Below, in pieces: positions 32,641 to 44,603 of a stretch of 64,000 bases of DNA. The stretch comes from Amphiura filiformis (Eukaryota > Echinodermata > Ophiuroidea > Amphilepidida > Amphiuridae). The stretch lies in contig NC_092640.1 in the NCBI RefSeq assembly GCF_039555335.1, positions 37,331,569 to 37,395,568 on the forward strand, read 5' to 3'. The stretch's first letter is position 1; each line of letters opens with the position of its first letter. The notes beneath the pieces were generated by a model. The model searched no databases. It was not told the origin of the DNA and was given only the letters and a program-made list of their open reading frames with translations. The translations under genes were made by a program, and so were the position numbers.

Positions 32641-33040
32641 CACTAAGACGGTCTGGGTAAACGTACATCACCGAATGCAAAAATATGCTATCCGGTGGTG
32701 AAGGCCTCACAGGAACGTATTTGCAACGAACACGGGCCGAGTGCAACGAACAAAGAACGAACATGAACGAAAGGAGAGCGAACAAACTCCGGCAATATGC
32801 AGCACCATACGAACACACATCGGATAAATACCGAACATGTGTATTCGGTACACTCCGTTTCAAGTTTTGTGCATGCACAAAACTTGCCGACGGACAACGA
32901 ACATCACCTAACACGAAACGCATTTGGCGGATGATAGCAGGACATAAAAAGAACATAAAACGATCATTGACGAACAACAACGGATTTACTAAAATACCAT
33001 CCGTTTCTTGTACGGAAGACCTATTCGGTGTAGTGTGACA
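32641..33040. mobile_element. TGTCACACTAC-family element 2 (400 bp)
   Basis: Joined directly to element 1; the shared TGTGACACTA junction means the two are in tandem. It begins CACTAAGACGGTCTGG and ends TAGTGTGACA. It is a compact copy lacking the tandem array. It includes an internal palindrome CAAGTTTTGTGCATGCACAA. The frames across it are not recognised. Confidence 0.6.
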
Positions 33041-33121
33041 GGCGCATTAACAAAGAAATGTTACCATCAAACTAAATAAAAACAAACAAACAATACAAAC
33101 AAGAAACACAATGCTCAAGAA

Positions 33122-33391
33122 TTAATCATATTTTGAGATCAAGTCACGTTTATATATTTTTCGGAAATGTTTCCCTGAATTGGCTGTTTTTATTGAGTTT
33201 GGCAATGAATTCCATAATATTGGACAAGCAGTACGAATGGCATGGTCAGTAAATGTTTTATTGTTCTTCATTAAGTTGAATTTACTAGCGTTTCTCGTTT
33301 GGTAATTATGAATATTGGAACGTAGTACAAAGAAATCATCAAATACACCCGGTAATTCATTATTAGTGTACTTGTACATAAATAAACCCAA
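33122..33391 (-). pseudogene. LINE ORF2 C-terminal fragment (CR1-like group)
   Basis: The 89-residue minus frame contains FDDFFVLRSNIHNYQTRNAS, then FTDHAIRTACPILWNSLP and SIKTANSGKHFRKIYK. This layout (N-Y-x-T-R near the start, then WNSLP and a F-x-x-x-Y/L-K end) is the familiar C-terminus of CR1-like LINE reverse transcriptases. It ends with a stop and an A-rich tail on the minus strand. All catalytic motifs upstream are missing, so it is 5'-truncated, as LINE copies usually are. Confidence 0.75.
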
Positions 33392-33669
33392 TTCAAGGCG
33401 TCGGCAAGAGTTAAAATATTATAATTATAAATTATAATTTCATAATTACAAAGTCAGTTGCAAACGTCGGAACGTCCAGCGTGGATGAGTGGATGCGTAA
33501 TCCCACATCACGAAGTTTAAGAAATATTGTAAAGGGTTTCCTTTCAATGCCTTTGAACTAAATCCATCATCATCATCCAAGCTATTACTATTTAACTTCA
33601 ACAAATTGCAACCATCGGTCATGTTGTGACATTTTATTGTGCCAAGGTATTCAACGTCGTGACTTTATA

Positions 33670-34005
33670 TTAAAGGAGTATTTTGTGATCCTAGCATACT
33701 ATTTTTATGACATTTGTCAGTAGATATTTGCGACAAAAGCTTATTCCCAAAATTTCAGTTGATTCTGATTTTGCGTTTGCGAGATATGCATGATTATGTG
33801 TATTGCACTGCTCCATAGACAATGTGTTGTAATATCGTTCTGGTGTACCAGAACGTCATTCAAATTTCCTGATATTTTTTCTAAACGAACCAATCTGCAA
33901 GAAATTTTTATACATAAACATTATGTAGCCAAAGGCTTCCAGTGGTATAAAAATCTCAACTTTTTTGTAAAAGGTGGGGGATAATGCTGTGGATCACGAA
34001 ATGAA
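33670..34005 (+). mobile_element. TTAA MITE, family E copy 1
   Basis: TTAAAGGAGTATTTTGTGATCC opens the element (20-base core) and GGATCACGAAAT closes it; the right TTAA has decayed. The centre is the near-perfect palindrome CGTTCTGGTGTACCAGAACG. An inverted copy lies at 35559-35902, so the pair flanks the mariner-like element between. Confidence 0.7.
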
Positions 34006-34202
34006 GTGATGATATAGAAGCTATTAGTAATGACCCGTAGTGAGGAGTTGTGGCAGTTATAGGTTGTATAGGTACGTTTTGAAATTTAAAACTTAAATGA
34101 TGAGAGTGTGTGTTCTTTTTCACCTTTTATACTGTCTGGTACATCATTTTTGTTTCTTGTTCTTCAGGTAGACATGTTGTATATATGCACAGATGAATCA
34201 TA

Positions 34203-35203
34203 CAGGGTGTCCCAAAAAAAAGAGGCCCCACATTGCGCCCTCTTTTTCTCCTACTTCTGAAATGTTGATTAAATATATTTTGGTATGTAAAGAAACCTTA
34301 AGTTATTAGCTTTAATAAACCAAAACAATTATTTCAATCGGCTCACAACTTTTGAAGATATGCTCTTTTAAAGAAATGTACCCGTTTTCACTCTGTCCAC
34401 GGCTACTTCAAAGATTGAAAAGGAGTACACATACCATGCATGAATATCAAACATTCCTCGATGATATCTTTATAAAATAACTTTATTTATGGAATGGGCT
34501 TTACTGGTGGGTTTATGGGCAATGGATTTTGTTAATAGTGTCATTAATTTGTGGGTAAAATGGATGCCGAATGGGACTTCTTTTGCTTTACTTGCAATTA
34601 CTTATTTTTTATGCCTTTTTGTTTTATTATGTTTCTTACTTTCTTACTTTGTTGTTTCTTGCTTTTTTTTTTTTATTTACAACATAAGTTATTTCTCTTT
34701 TTAGGATAAAAGGTAGCCCTAAAGGCTGTTTGGTTTGTCTTTGGTTCTTCTGAAATGAGTTTACTGTGCTGCTCTGCCCTCTACCTGGTTGCCTCCTTGG
34801 CGAATACAGGTTTCAGCCCTGGTCCTCATTGCATCAATTGCGTTGCGTACCATACTTGTGCGCCGGATACTTGCGTATACATTCAGTAATACGTTTGCGA
34901 AGATCTTGGATTTTGCCACAAAGGAAAAATCAAGTGGTGTGAGGTCTGGTGAACGTGCAGGCCACTCCACAGCGTGAGCCATCCCAACCACTCTGTTTGA
35001 TATCCGTGGACAGAGTGAAAAACGGGTACTTTTATTCAAAAGGGCAGATCTTCAAAGTTGTGAGCCGATTAAAATATTTGTTTTGGTTTATTAAAGCTAA
35101 CGATTAAAGGTTTCTTTACATACCAAAATATATTTAATCAATATTTCAGAAATAGGAGAAAAAGAGGTCCCAATGTGGGGCCTCTTTTTTTTGGGACACC
35201 CTG
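34203..35203. mobile_element. Mariner-like element with ~200-bp TIRs
   Basis: TA dinucleotides flank CAGGGTGTCCCAAAA at the left and TTTTGGGACACCCTG at the right. The inverted arms (about 34203-34402 and 35006-35203) match closely. Inside lies a transposase relic (34761-35039, minus). The long TIRs plus a truncated transposase imply a non-autonomous, once-active element. Confidence 0.85.
34761..35039 (-). pseudogene. Transposase C-terminal relic (mariner/IS630 DDE group)
   Basis: The minus frame has EWPARSPDLTPLDF, the conserved block around the last catalytic acidic residue in mariner/Tc-type transposases. A region like R-R-x-x-x-V-x-x-A-I-D-A-M-x-x-R follows, and then CIRQGGNQVEGR, a common C-terminal signature of this family. 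The residues after LDF diverge (SFVAKSK in place of the usual F-x-W-G), and all upstream domains are missing, so it cannot be active. Confidence 0.8.
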
Positions 35204-35558
35204 TACATACATATTGAAACATTTCTTTATAAGGAACAAATCTTATAAATCAAACAGACACAAAAACTTCAAATCCGATTCAAAATATGTCTATGAAGAC
35301 AGAAGCCCAAAAATGCATCAGAAATTATGAGTTTATGAAGTAGTTCCTTTGAAGCCATTTGGAGGATGGTCTGGTGACAAGTGGAGTAATTTACGGTCCG
35401 TTCATACTCAGCACTCTACTATTTGTCATTTGTCGCAAACTGTGTCGTAAACAGAGTCGCAAACAAGCAATAGAGTACATAGTTTTGTGGCAATGATGAA
35501 CGTTATTTTCTACTGTAAAGACAATTTTAATTGACCTTAATCTGCATAATACCGTATA

Positions 35559-35902
35559 TTAAAAGGGCATTTCGTGATCCACAGCCTCATCCCCCACTTT
35601 TCTCAAAAAAAGTTGAGATTTTTATATCACTGGAAACCTCTGGCTACATAATGTTTATGTACAAAATATTTCTTGCAGATTAATTCGTTTAGCAAAGATA
35701 TCGTGAAATTTGAATTTCGTTCTGGTGCACCAGAACGAAATTACAACACATTGTCTATGGAGCAGTGTAATACACGTAATCATGCATAACTCAAGAACGC
35801 AAAATCGGAATCAACTGACATTTTGGGAATAGGTTTTTTTCGTGGATATCTAATGAAAATGACATAAATAGAGGATGCTAGGATCACAAAATACTCCATT
35901 AA
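35559..35902 (-). mobile_element. TTAA MITE, family E copy 2
   Basis: TTAA at both ends with GGGCATTTCGTGATCC and GGATCACAAAATACTCC termini. The centre is an exact palindrome CGTTCTGGTGCACCAGAACG. It is the inverse of 33670-34005. Confidence 0.8.
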
Positions 35903-36014
35903 GTAGTAAAATAAAATCTTGATTATCATTTTGATTATGATAAACACAAAATATGTCAACTTTGTTGTTATAGACCAAAGTTTTTTGCAAGGATATCTAA
36001 ACTATCCTAGCTTA

Positions 36015-36552
36015 GGGTAGGGTATCCACCAAGGCGGAAGATTTGTTCTGGTAGCACCAAAATAGCACATGAATATTACATAAATGGAAAAGGGTAACAT
36101 TGTATCATGTATATAATTTATTTCAGCTGCCTTGTCACCTCAAGCATATTATCAGAGGTGAGCAGTGTTGACCAGAGGTGGGTGGGTTGATTTTTAATTA
36201 TTAATCTACTTTTGTTTACTGTTTTCCAGGATGTCACCTTTATAATGTTAGAACCTATTATAGTAGTTTGACAAAACAGCTGTCCTGTTCAATATATTGG
36301 TGAATCTAAGCCGAATTGCTTTATTATGTATTTGTTTCACTGTATTCATATCCATCAGCATCATGTGAAAGTGAATGGTATGTGTCCAGTGTAACTCGGG
36401 GGTGACAACTTTAATGCTGAAACCTAATGTAATATTTACGTGCATTGCTTTATCCACACCAATTCACCTCTCACATCACATTGGCAGGACTTAAACTTTA
36501 AAATAGAAAAGAAAAATAACTTAAAAACTGAACAGTCAATGGTTGGTTGAGT
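36015..36552 (+). repeat. ~500-bp dispersed repeat, copy 2
   Basis: Diverged direct copy of 29905-30448, including the GATTTGTTCTGGTA, TTGATTTTTAATTATTAATC and TGTAATATTTACGTGCATT words. Class unknown. Confidence 0.65.
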
Positions 36553-36619
36553 GTGCTGTTGCAGGCGTCGGACTCACCCAGTGTCATAACGTGTATAACT
36601 CCTTTGAGTGGGTGCGTAA

Positions 36620-36725
36620 CTCCACACCACCTCGACCACCCCCCCCCCCCCCACGCTCATACACCCAAACACCACTACCACCTCATACACCCAAACACTC
36701 ACCCCACTCACCCCCCTCCCTTGTA
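36620..36725 (+). repeat. ACACCC/C-rich simple repeat with a C15 run
   Basis: A run of C is followed by repeated CATACACCCAAACAC-type units. The 61- and 72-codon Pro/His/Thr frames are by-products. Confidence 0.7.
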
Positions 36726-36789
36726 TGAGCGTATTTTGAATCAAAAGATGCGACTTTTTTTCTAGTTAAATATCTCTAGTTGTTTATAA

Positions 36790-37044
36790 CGAGTGCAAGA
36801 AGACCGTAAGTCCACTGGGCCCCTCAACATGTATACAGTAAAGTTGCGTATAGTTTCGTATAGTTTGGTAATGTTTTATACATGTTCAGGGGCCAATACA
36901 TATCGATCATAACCTTTCATTATGTTTTTTCACCCTGGAACATGTTTTAAACAAATTATAAACCCTAAGAAACTATACGTAACTTTAGTGTATACATACA
37001 TGTTGAAGGGACAAGTGGACTTACGGTCTTATTGCGCTCAGGTC
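36790..37044. mobile_element. Family F MITE (GAGCGCAAGAAGACCGTAAG ends), copy 1
   Basis: Inverted termini GCAAGAAGACCGTAAGTCC and GGACTTACGGTCTTATTGC extend over about 50 bp, through CCCCTCAACATGTATAC. The outermost ~10 bp are damaged on the left. Copies at 41951-42166 and 48081-48367. Confidence 0.75.
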
Positions 37045-37468
37045 AACCAGAAGAAATGGATCTTGAAACATTGATTTTGAAACATGCATTGCGCCCATTG
37101 ACTCCTGTGTTGATGTAACTTTATGCTATTTATGTAGCATGAAACCTGTTTATAGTTTCATAAGAAAGAATAAAATTGTGTTTCGTGCAAATTATACAAT
37201 ACACAAATGGTTGTTTAATATGATTGATATTAAGTTCATTGGATACTAATATCCCTTAACATAAAAACCTAAATGTATCAATTCTAATCTTTGAACTTTG
37301 TAGATATTTCTGTTAACACCTCTACATTTGCTTGCACTATAAAGTTTGTTGTAAATTGAAGTAACCACTTATGAGTATAAAATTGAAAACAAAAATCAAA
37401 GAAAACTCTTACCATATATCTACAACTCAAGCTTCTTGGTATTTCTTAACTCTCTTCCTGCGGGTGGC

Positions 37469-37640
37469 GAATGCAGACGACATGTTTCCAAAAAATTTTT
37501 AAATTCAAAAATTTCAGAAATGTAAATTGTCATGACCATATTTGGAATCAGCATGAAAAATGCATTAAAATGAGTCCAAACAAGCCTAGTCTTGGTTCAG
37601 TAGTTCTTAAGATAGCTCTTGATATTTTGAGAAAATATTT
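37469..37640 (+). repeat. Diverged dispersed repeat, partner at 7683-7850
   Basis: See the 7683-7850 entry; GCAGACGACATGTTTC, TATTTGGAATCAGCATG and TCCAAACAAGCCTAGT mark the alignment. The 76-codon frame through it is unrecognised. Confidence 0.55.
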
Positions 37641-38782
37641 CAAAACTTCAACTTTTTCCGTTGAAGCGCATGATGTAAGTCTCGTGGTCTTTAACCAGTA
37701 ACCACCCACGCAGCATCTTGATAGCTATGTTACTACTTCATGTTAAAACCGTAAGTGCTTGTTTGTTGATCATATGAAATTTGACATAACGATTGAGTAC
37801 ACAACACTTAAGTGTGCATAATCCCCAACATTTTCGCACGATTTTTTTTTTTTGCGAACGCTAAATATTTTTGACTCTTTTTGCCGATGCGTTAATGCGA
37901 TAATTAGGCTGGGGCCCTAGGAAACCCCCAGTAGAAAAATACGAATAAAATCAATCGGGGACCATGGCGCTGTTTGTTATTTTTAAGGTACCAACATTAA
38001 AATAATGGTCATATGAATTCAAAATTTAATATATACCAAAATCGACCAAAAGTCAGAATTACCGCTTTTTCCAACAAATGCACCAAAACTTCTATTTTTC
38101 AGAAACCCGACTAGTCATTCAGCAATCGTTCAATCATTTGCATTAACTGATCTCTGGGCATGTAATATACAGTTACCCATTTTGCCTGAAGCCGTATAGT
38201 ACTCACAAGATCATTATTTTTGTGAACGTAAACGGTGCACACCGACATCGCCTGGCTAATAATTACTTGGTACAGCAGAGATACTAAAATAAATACACGG
38301 GATCGATACACGTTAATGTGCTATGCACGATGTTGATATTCAGGCGAAAATCTTTGAATACCGGGGTAGAAAATGATGAATATCTCCCGTAAATGATTTC
38401 GTATAAAGAAGCCAGATGTGGTTCCTTGCACTTGAATATACATGTTGAACAGATATGATAATCGTTAGCTAGCGTCTTGAGATTTTATATGTGCCGAATT
38501 ATATATAGCGCAATGTATAGGTCAATCGTGGAGGTAGTCTAAAAGCAGTGACCTATGGCGTACCATGCTATCTCACACCATAGATTTTTGATAATCTATG
38601 CTCGAGGTCAGTCACCGGGCTATTGTCAGTAGCTTTAGTCAGATGTCCTTCGGCCCATTATGCGTCTCAAAACTATTAAACAGGTCGGAACAAAATGGCC
38701 ATGCGTGGCGGTGGATTCAACCTACCATGGCGATTTCTGCCATGAAGATATCGGGGCGATGACACTGTGCGGTGCGTACGTC
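37641..38782. other. Unassigned sequence
   Basis: No gene or repeat pair recognised. The 95-codon + frame starting at 38660 enters the next TIR element and ends inside it, so it is not credible as a gene, though its first half (38660-38780) is less AT-rich than the surroundings. Confidence 0.4.
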
Positions 38783-39198
38783 ATTTGTGACCCGTTACAG
38801 CGAAAGGTACCTTATGTCGGCTCCTACTTGTGTCTCTTTTTCCACATTGTTGGCAGAAAAATATCAAACAATAATGACAATCTGAAGTGGCGGTCATATC
38901 AAATCATCTCCAAGTCAACGAGGATCAGAATGTCCTCTCATTGTTAGTGGGTGGGTATTACATACCTATACAAATACAATACAATGCTTTTGTAACCCAT
39001 CACTTGAACAGGGATTAGCCATAGCAAATAAAGACTGGAGCAGTATAATAACAAACAGTTCTATATGCAGGTACAAGCTTATTTATATCCTCTTCAACAA
39101 TAGGATTAATGATTGGTTTAGAATGCATTTGGCACTAGCAAAATCAGACATATGTAGCACCCGACTTAGGGTACCTTTTGCGGTAACGGGTCACATTT
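38783..39198. mobile_element. TIR element with GTGACCCGTTAC ends
   Basis: GTGACCCGTTACAGCGAAAG at the left and CTTTTGCGGTAACGGGTCAC at the right, continuing through GGTACC and GTCGG words, give ~55-bp inverted arms. It seems to sit next to a LINE reverse-transcriptase remnant. Confidence 0.65.
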
Positions 39199-39229
39199 AT
39201 GAACTGTAGTCGGATTGGATTTGTAGCAG

Positions 39230-39313
39230 CTATGTACCATTTCCGTACTGTTGAAGGTGTCGGCGCAATATAACCTTTCTGTTGATGGAATCAAAGGCCT
39301 TTTTGAAGTCTAC
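39230..39313 (-). pseudogene. LINE reverse-transcriptase motif A fragment
   Basis: On the minus strand 28 codons read VDFKKAFDSINRKV before a stop at 39230. D-F-x-K-A-F-D-S-(I/V)-(N/D) is motif A of non-LTR retrotransposon reverse transcriptases and carries a catalytic aspartate. No other RT motif is readable nearby, so only a sliver survives, cut next to the 38783-39198 element. Confidence 0.65.
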
Positions 39314-39319
39314 ATGTAT

Positions 39320-41480
39320 ACATGTAACTTCAAAGGGTTGAACGGTAAAAAAATATTCAAGCCATTTCAAGACCATACCCTAATCCAACCATATCCAAAG
39401 GCCTAATAATGAATTAGAAGTTTATAAATTTCCTATAATTTTCACCAAAATCAAGAATTGTCATTTTATTTATGATGAAGCTAAATTTACTTGTATTTTA
39501 ACAAATGAGTGACGATGTCATTGGAACCTGAAAGGTCGCAATGACATCATGCAGTTATTGTTGCCTAAATGTATGCACACAACACAGGGTACTATAATAG
39601 GCAATCGATCCCTACTGGTAGCGCTGTGTTGTAGATATAGGAGATGAACTAGTTCAATGAATATCAAAAAGTATAAAAGCTATGATTTTATATAGTACTT
39701 GCTCTATGTTTCAATTACTTATTCTTCTCAAAATATCTGAATTTTCAACCCGGTACAAGCTTTAATAACGGGGGACCATACATTTGTATGAGAAAGAAAT
39801 CCTATCATCTAGCCAAATAGTTATTCCAATGCACATTTTGCTTCTCCGGGCCACCCTGGCTTGGTCGCATTTGGAAGAGGGGTGTCACGGAACCGTAATA
39901 GGTACAAATTTAGTACTTTATGTCAATAAAGTATGGTTTATTACATGTCAATTTTTAAATCATTAGCATAGTCCTTATAATAACGGGGGACCGCCTTGAT
40001 GAGTAAATGACAGCAAACCAGTGACAAATACCCCAACACTCGGTCAGTGGAGCTCCGCTCGTACATGTCAATAGCGTCAATATCGATTGGATTAATCGAC
40101 CGTAGCGGACAATTCGATCGCTCATTGGATTAATATTATCACGTGGTAATAAATTTGCTTTGGACAATCGATTATTATAATGGTTTAGTACTGCATATCT
40201 CGGTTTAATCTTCACTGAGCGGGTTTATGGCTGGAAAGGTCACGGTGAATTTGCCGTGGACATAACTGCACTATGACATCACAGATCCATATAAAAATCT
40301 ATTGAGTACTGATCCAAAAGACAACCTATGCATGTACTCATTCGCTCTACTTATTTGAAAGAGAGAGAGAGAGTGCTATTATACCATTAATGTCCTAGCC
40401 AAGCTTCAGTTGAAGGTAAAAATATTGATGCATCAAAATATGTTCCAAAACATTGGTAGAAATTTATAAAAATTGTGGGAAATCTATACTTCTGATTCAT
40501 TATTAGGCCTTTGGATATTGTTTGATTAAGTATGTTCTTGAAATTGAATTGTTTATGTTTGTTTGTTTGTTTTAACCGTACACCTGCTTTAAGAGGAAGC
40601 TGATACAATCATTCACTTCAAACTTCATTTTCTCAGCCAAATGAAACACATCTTAACAAAAGAATATCTTTGCCAGCATTGTAGTTTTATCTGAGATTTT
40701 TAGGGGAAAATGAGAAGTGACATTTTTCATTTGGCCAAAGAAATACACAGATTTTACTTAGAATTTTGTTGATTACAATATGGGGTATATTGTGTCCACC
40801 CCTTATTACGTATTATACTACGCAATAGAGCGGTAACGTCCTGAGTGTACCTTGTCCTTCACAACAAGTTCATGATCTTCATTTATTTGAAAGCGTCTCG
40901 CTCTGTGTAAAAGAATGAAATCCACTCCTTTTGGAGTGACCTAATGGACCACTCCAAAAAAGATGAAATTTCACAGGTGAAATTTCACACCTTTGACAAA
41001 TAAAAACATATTGTAAAGTTTACTCTCACAAAATACAAAATTTCTACAAAAACAGCGCTTCTCGACATAGAATTGAAGGTCGCGTTACTTACACTTCTAT
41101 TCAAAGGTTGAAATTCAAACTATTGTAAGTACTTTCTTGGGTATCTACACAGCTGATGTTGATATTGTGGAAATCAAAAGCATACTAAACCCTTTCTTAA
41201 TGTCAAAATTGAGATCAGGTGATAAACGCTGTGGAATATTTATATAATCATAGCTGTTAAATATTCATTAGCATGTACAATTATTGGAGAATTCTTATGG
41301 TTCAATTGATGTGTCCGGTTTAAATGCAAACGGTATCTTTGATTGGTATAGTGACCACGATTTTGATATTATTAATTATTCATTTATGATGAATTATGAA
41401 TTTATATACAAATGAATTGACGAGAATCAAACTCTGTAACTTGAGGTTTAAATAAAGGCCATCCAGGGCTGCTTGCTGGC
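39320..41480. other. Unassigned sequence with small repeats
   Basis: TAATAACGGGGGACC occurs at about 39764 and 39980; a GA run lies at 40358-40372; GTGAAATTTCAC palindromes lie near 40967-40990. No gene recognised. The 60-86-codon frames have no motif. Confidence 0.4.
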
Positions 41481-41482
41481 TG

Positions 41483-41560
41483 GCTTATTCCAGTTGAAAT
41501 CCATACACCTTTATTGGAAGACATAGCCTTGATCTCCCAGGATTCAAATGGAGTCACTCT
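41483..41560 (+). mobile_element. Fragment of the CCAGTTGAAATCCATACA MITE family
   Basis: TTCCAGTTGAAATCCATACA, GGAAGACAT and CAAATGGAGTCAC match the left half of 60184-60361. Confidence 0.55.
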
Positions 41561-41950
41561 TATATGCACCCAAAATATTTCACAATATTCATTAAAAGCT
41601 ATTTTTGTGTATTATGTATTTTGTCATCAGACATTAGTTTTCACTTGTTTTGATATTTATGTCAATTTGTTTGTACATGGAATGTTCTAGAAAGCCAATG
41701 GAAAATGTTAGCAAACAATCATAGCCTACATAATGTGAACCACTAGAATGATCATGAGTTCCACAGAATGACGTGGTTTCGCTATTACAGTATCCATGTA
41801 CACAAGTGAATGATTCTGATTGGTTCGTGTTGAGGTAATGAGCTATTTTTAGAAATACTGTACTATGTCATAAATAGTGCAGATTATTTTAGAATGGTGA
41901 CAAATTAGATATAAGGTCTAAAGAGTAGAGGATTTCATGTTATTTTAATT

Positions 41951-42166
41951 GAAGACCTGAGCGCAAGAAGACCGTAAGTCCACTTGGCCCCTCAACATGT
42001 ATACACTCAAGTTGCGTATTGTTTCGTTTAGTTTGGTAATGTTTTACACGTGTTCAGGGGCCAAAACGAATCTTTCACAACCTTTCATGATGTTTTCACT
42101 CTGGAACATGTATTAAACATTATAAAACCCTAAGAAACTACGTAGCTTTAGTGTATACGTGTTGAG
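41951..42166. mobile_element. Family F MITE, copy 2 (3' truncated)
   Basis: Left end complete: GAAGACCTGAGCGCAAGAAG, then GTAAGTCCACTTGGCCCC. The right half matches the family to GTGTTGAGGAG, where it stops before the terminal ~50 bp. Confidence 0.75.
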
Positions 42167-42594
42167 GAGTTCCTAATATAAATGGTCACACGTCTGTCAT
42201 TTTGCAGTTGTTGTTGGACAAGATGTGGCTTCAACTGTCAACTACATTATTTTGACCAAATACCTCATACTTTTAAATCTAGTGACAGTTTGCAAACTGT
42301 ATATTTAATTTTGATACACCCTGTATAATAAACAGTGAGATTTTGGCCTGGGTCATTCATGTAACCTTATTTTGTATTTCCCAATTACTGTGTGGTAGAT
42401 TAAGGTCATATCTTCATAGGGGGCATAGATTACAACCGGAACAGCCAATTTAATGTATTCACTCTATTAAAGAACTCTCCTCCAATACCTATGATTATAC
42501 CAGGTCCCCGACTGTAAAAATCGGACCAGCCAAATTTACACGCTACAGAGCCTGTAAAGTAGAATCCCGCGAATCACAAATTGACACACGTATG

Positions 42595-42665
42595 GGAGCT
42601 GCCATGGGGTGCTAACGGGTGCTAACGGCAACGCGGGGGGTCGCCGGGGTGCTAACGAACGTGTC
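42595..42665 (+). repeat. GGGGTGCTAACG short repeats in a GC-rich patch
   Basis: GGGTGCTAACG occurs three times within 60 bp, in a locally GC-rich stretch (42520-42740) that stands out from its AT-rich surroundings. No gene recognised. Confidence 0.5.
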
Positions 42666-43079
42666 GCCAGCATATCGTGTATAGGGTGCATTCAAGTGCG
42701 CCGTCGCGCCCGGTAGTTCCTGGATACGAGATGACAGGGTCAATGTCCGCTTACACGCAGTAACATACTTCTGAACTTGCTGTCAGGGTCCTGATTATAC
42801 CAAGCTCAGGCTTGCTTTCCCTGTCTATACTACCAGCATCTGTAGCAGCCCTAATTTGACTTATAGCGCTTTAACACATCTTGTTGCTTCTAGCCAACCA
42901 TTTTATGTTGTCTAAAGGCTATTTTATTTTTAAACAACTTTTTTTTAGTTCACCCATTTTAAATTACATCCATAACACTCTCCTCCGTCACTGGGAAAGC
43001 TGGGAAAATTTAATAAATCAAGTCGCAATAGAATACTTCTCATTGACCACACGGCATAAAGTTTTAATGTAAAGAAAAT

Positions 43080-43750
43080 TATCTTATGTTTAGTATTGTT
43101 TTAATTACGTTATATCATGGCGACACACCAACATACGTTACAACCACAGACTTATGTGACAACAAAGTAAAGAGGACTTTATCAATGAAATTGCAAAATG
43201 GAAGTATAGGAGAGTGGTTTCAAAATGAATATAGATAAACATAGCAAATGCTTATAAAAACGTTTTGAAGATATTTTCTTATAAATATAATTGTTCTAAT
43301 GATCGAAATTATTAATAACGCCCTGTCGTATGAATATGCGACGCCACAAAACACTCAATGGCGTAATCTAGGAGGAACTTGATCAGATATAACAAATAAT
43401 GAATAATAAAAAACAACGAACAAAAATTTTAAGATAAACACAAGACTATTTATATCGTTCGTGATGGTCAAGAGTAATATTGTTTTTACCAGGCTATGCA
43501 AACTAAAAGAAATAATAATAATTTTTCAACACGAAAGAAAATTGAGGTGAAGAGATGAGAGGCGTTAAAATACTATGAACACATAACTATGTTGTTTTTC
43601 TGAGTACCAATAAGTGTTAATTGTTTGTATTACAGAATTATTCCTGATCGCAATATGGTACAATCAACAGATGCGCTTTATGCGCATAATTTTGTAATGT
43701 TATACCCGGTGCTGCAGAATAATCTTGTCGCAGTGACACAGTTGTAGTTC
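43080..43750 (+). repeat. Older ~0.65-kb duplication, copy A
   Basis: GACAACAAAGTAAAGAGGA.TTTATCAATGAAATTGC, AACGCCCTGTC, CACTCAATG.CGTAATCTAGGA, GAGTACCAATAAGTGTTAAT and GTTATACCCGGTGCTGCA recur in order at 46165-46755. The two copies differ by many substitutions and indels. Confidence 0.8.
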
Positions 43751-43858
43751 TTCCACGTTTTGATTGTGGTAAATGTGTTGTATAATTTGTAGCTCAATAA
43801 CCAGTCATAAACTATACATTAAGAATATTTTAAGAGTATCCAATGTTGCAATTGAAAT

Positions 43859-43911
43859 AGGCAGGATTTTCAATAAACATCAAAATTGATGGGTATCAAT
43901 CATTTTGATAC
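43859..43911 (+). mobile_element. Partial right end of the 15498-type mariner MITE
   Basis: GGGTATCAATCATTTTGATA followed by CAGCCTGTA resembles the right end of 15498-15708, with a similar 5' stretch. The left end was not found. Confidence 0.45.
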
Positions 43912-44568
43912 AGCCTGTAGGGTAGAAAATAAGCCTTTCATATCAAGGATGTCCTATGGGCGCTGCATTGATTGTTTCAATATATCCGGCACCGTATTAT
44001 TTTTAAATGATGGCCGATACCTGATATTGATACCACTCGTCTTACAAAATAAGCATAGAGTAATACTTCTATATCGGTGTGACTATAATGCAGTGCATGT
44101 ATCTCATTGTTTAGTGTTTGACTCCTTAAAAGTCGGTCAAACATAGACGAAATTTCCACTCTTCTAGATCAACACTTTTAGTAGAAAAAACATTTTGCAA
44201 TGATATGAGACAACTATATGAGTTGCTTACAATGGAATAATGTAATATGTCGGATGATCAACATAATTCTTTTTTTCTCAAATCAATGTCATCGAGAGGA
44301 CCTTGTTATTGCAGCAAACTCAACTTAGTGTAGAGTGGGTGTGAGCAACCACGAAACAAAGCCCTGGTGCTCCCTTATTTCTCATTTGCATAACAGACTA
44401 ACACCGCCATTGTGTTTGTTCATTTATGTATGACGAGCGAAACTTGGGGACCATGGAATGAGGGTAAATTCTCAGGTAGAGTCCAACGCCGCAATTTACA
44501 AGTAACGACTGTTCTTAATTGCCGCCTTTTATCTAATGGCTACGCCTAGTAATACTTCTTTGTATACG

Positions 44569-44603
44569 TTGATTGTACAGTGATTGAATCACTGTACAAT
44601 CAA
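44569..44603. repeat. Perfect 35-bp palindrome
   Basis: TTGATTGTACAGTGATT is followed by G and its exact complement. A short cruciform with no obvious flanking coding feature. Confidence 0.75.

Noticed and set aside
32258..33038. Frames of 93-129 codons on both strands
   Set aside because: They follow the two related TGTCACACTA elements and have no recognisable domain.
36543..36765. Pro/His/Thr-rich frames
   Set aside because: Translation of a C-rich simple repeat.
42305..42325. Right end of another mariner-type element (ACACCCTGTA)
   Set aside because: No matching left end within a few kilobases; too short to call alone.
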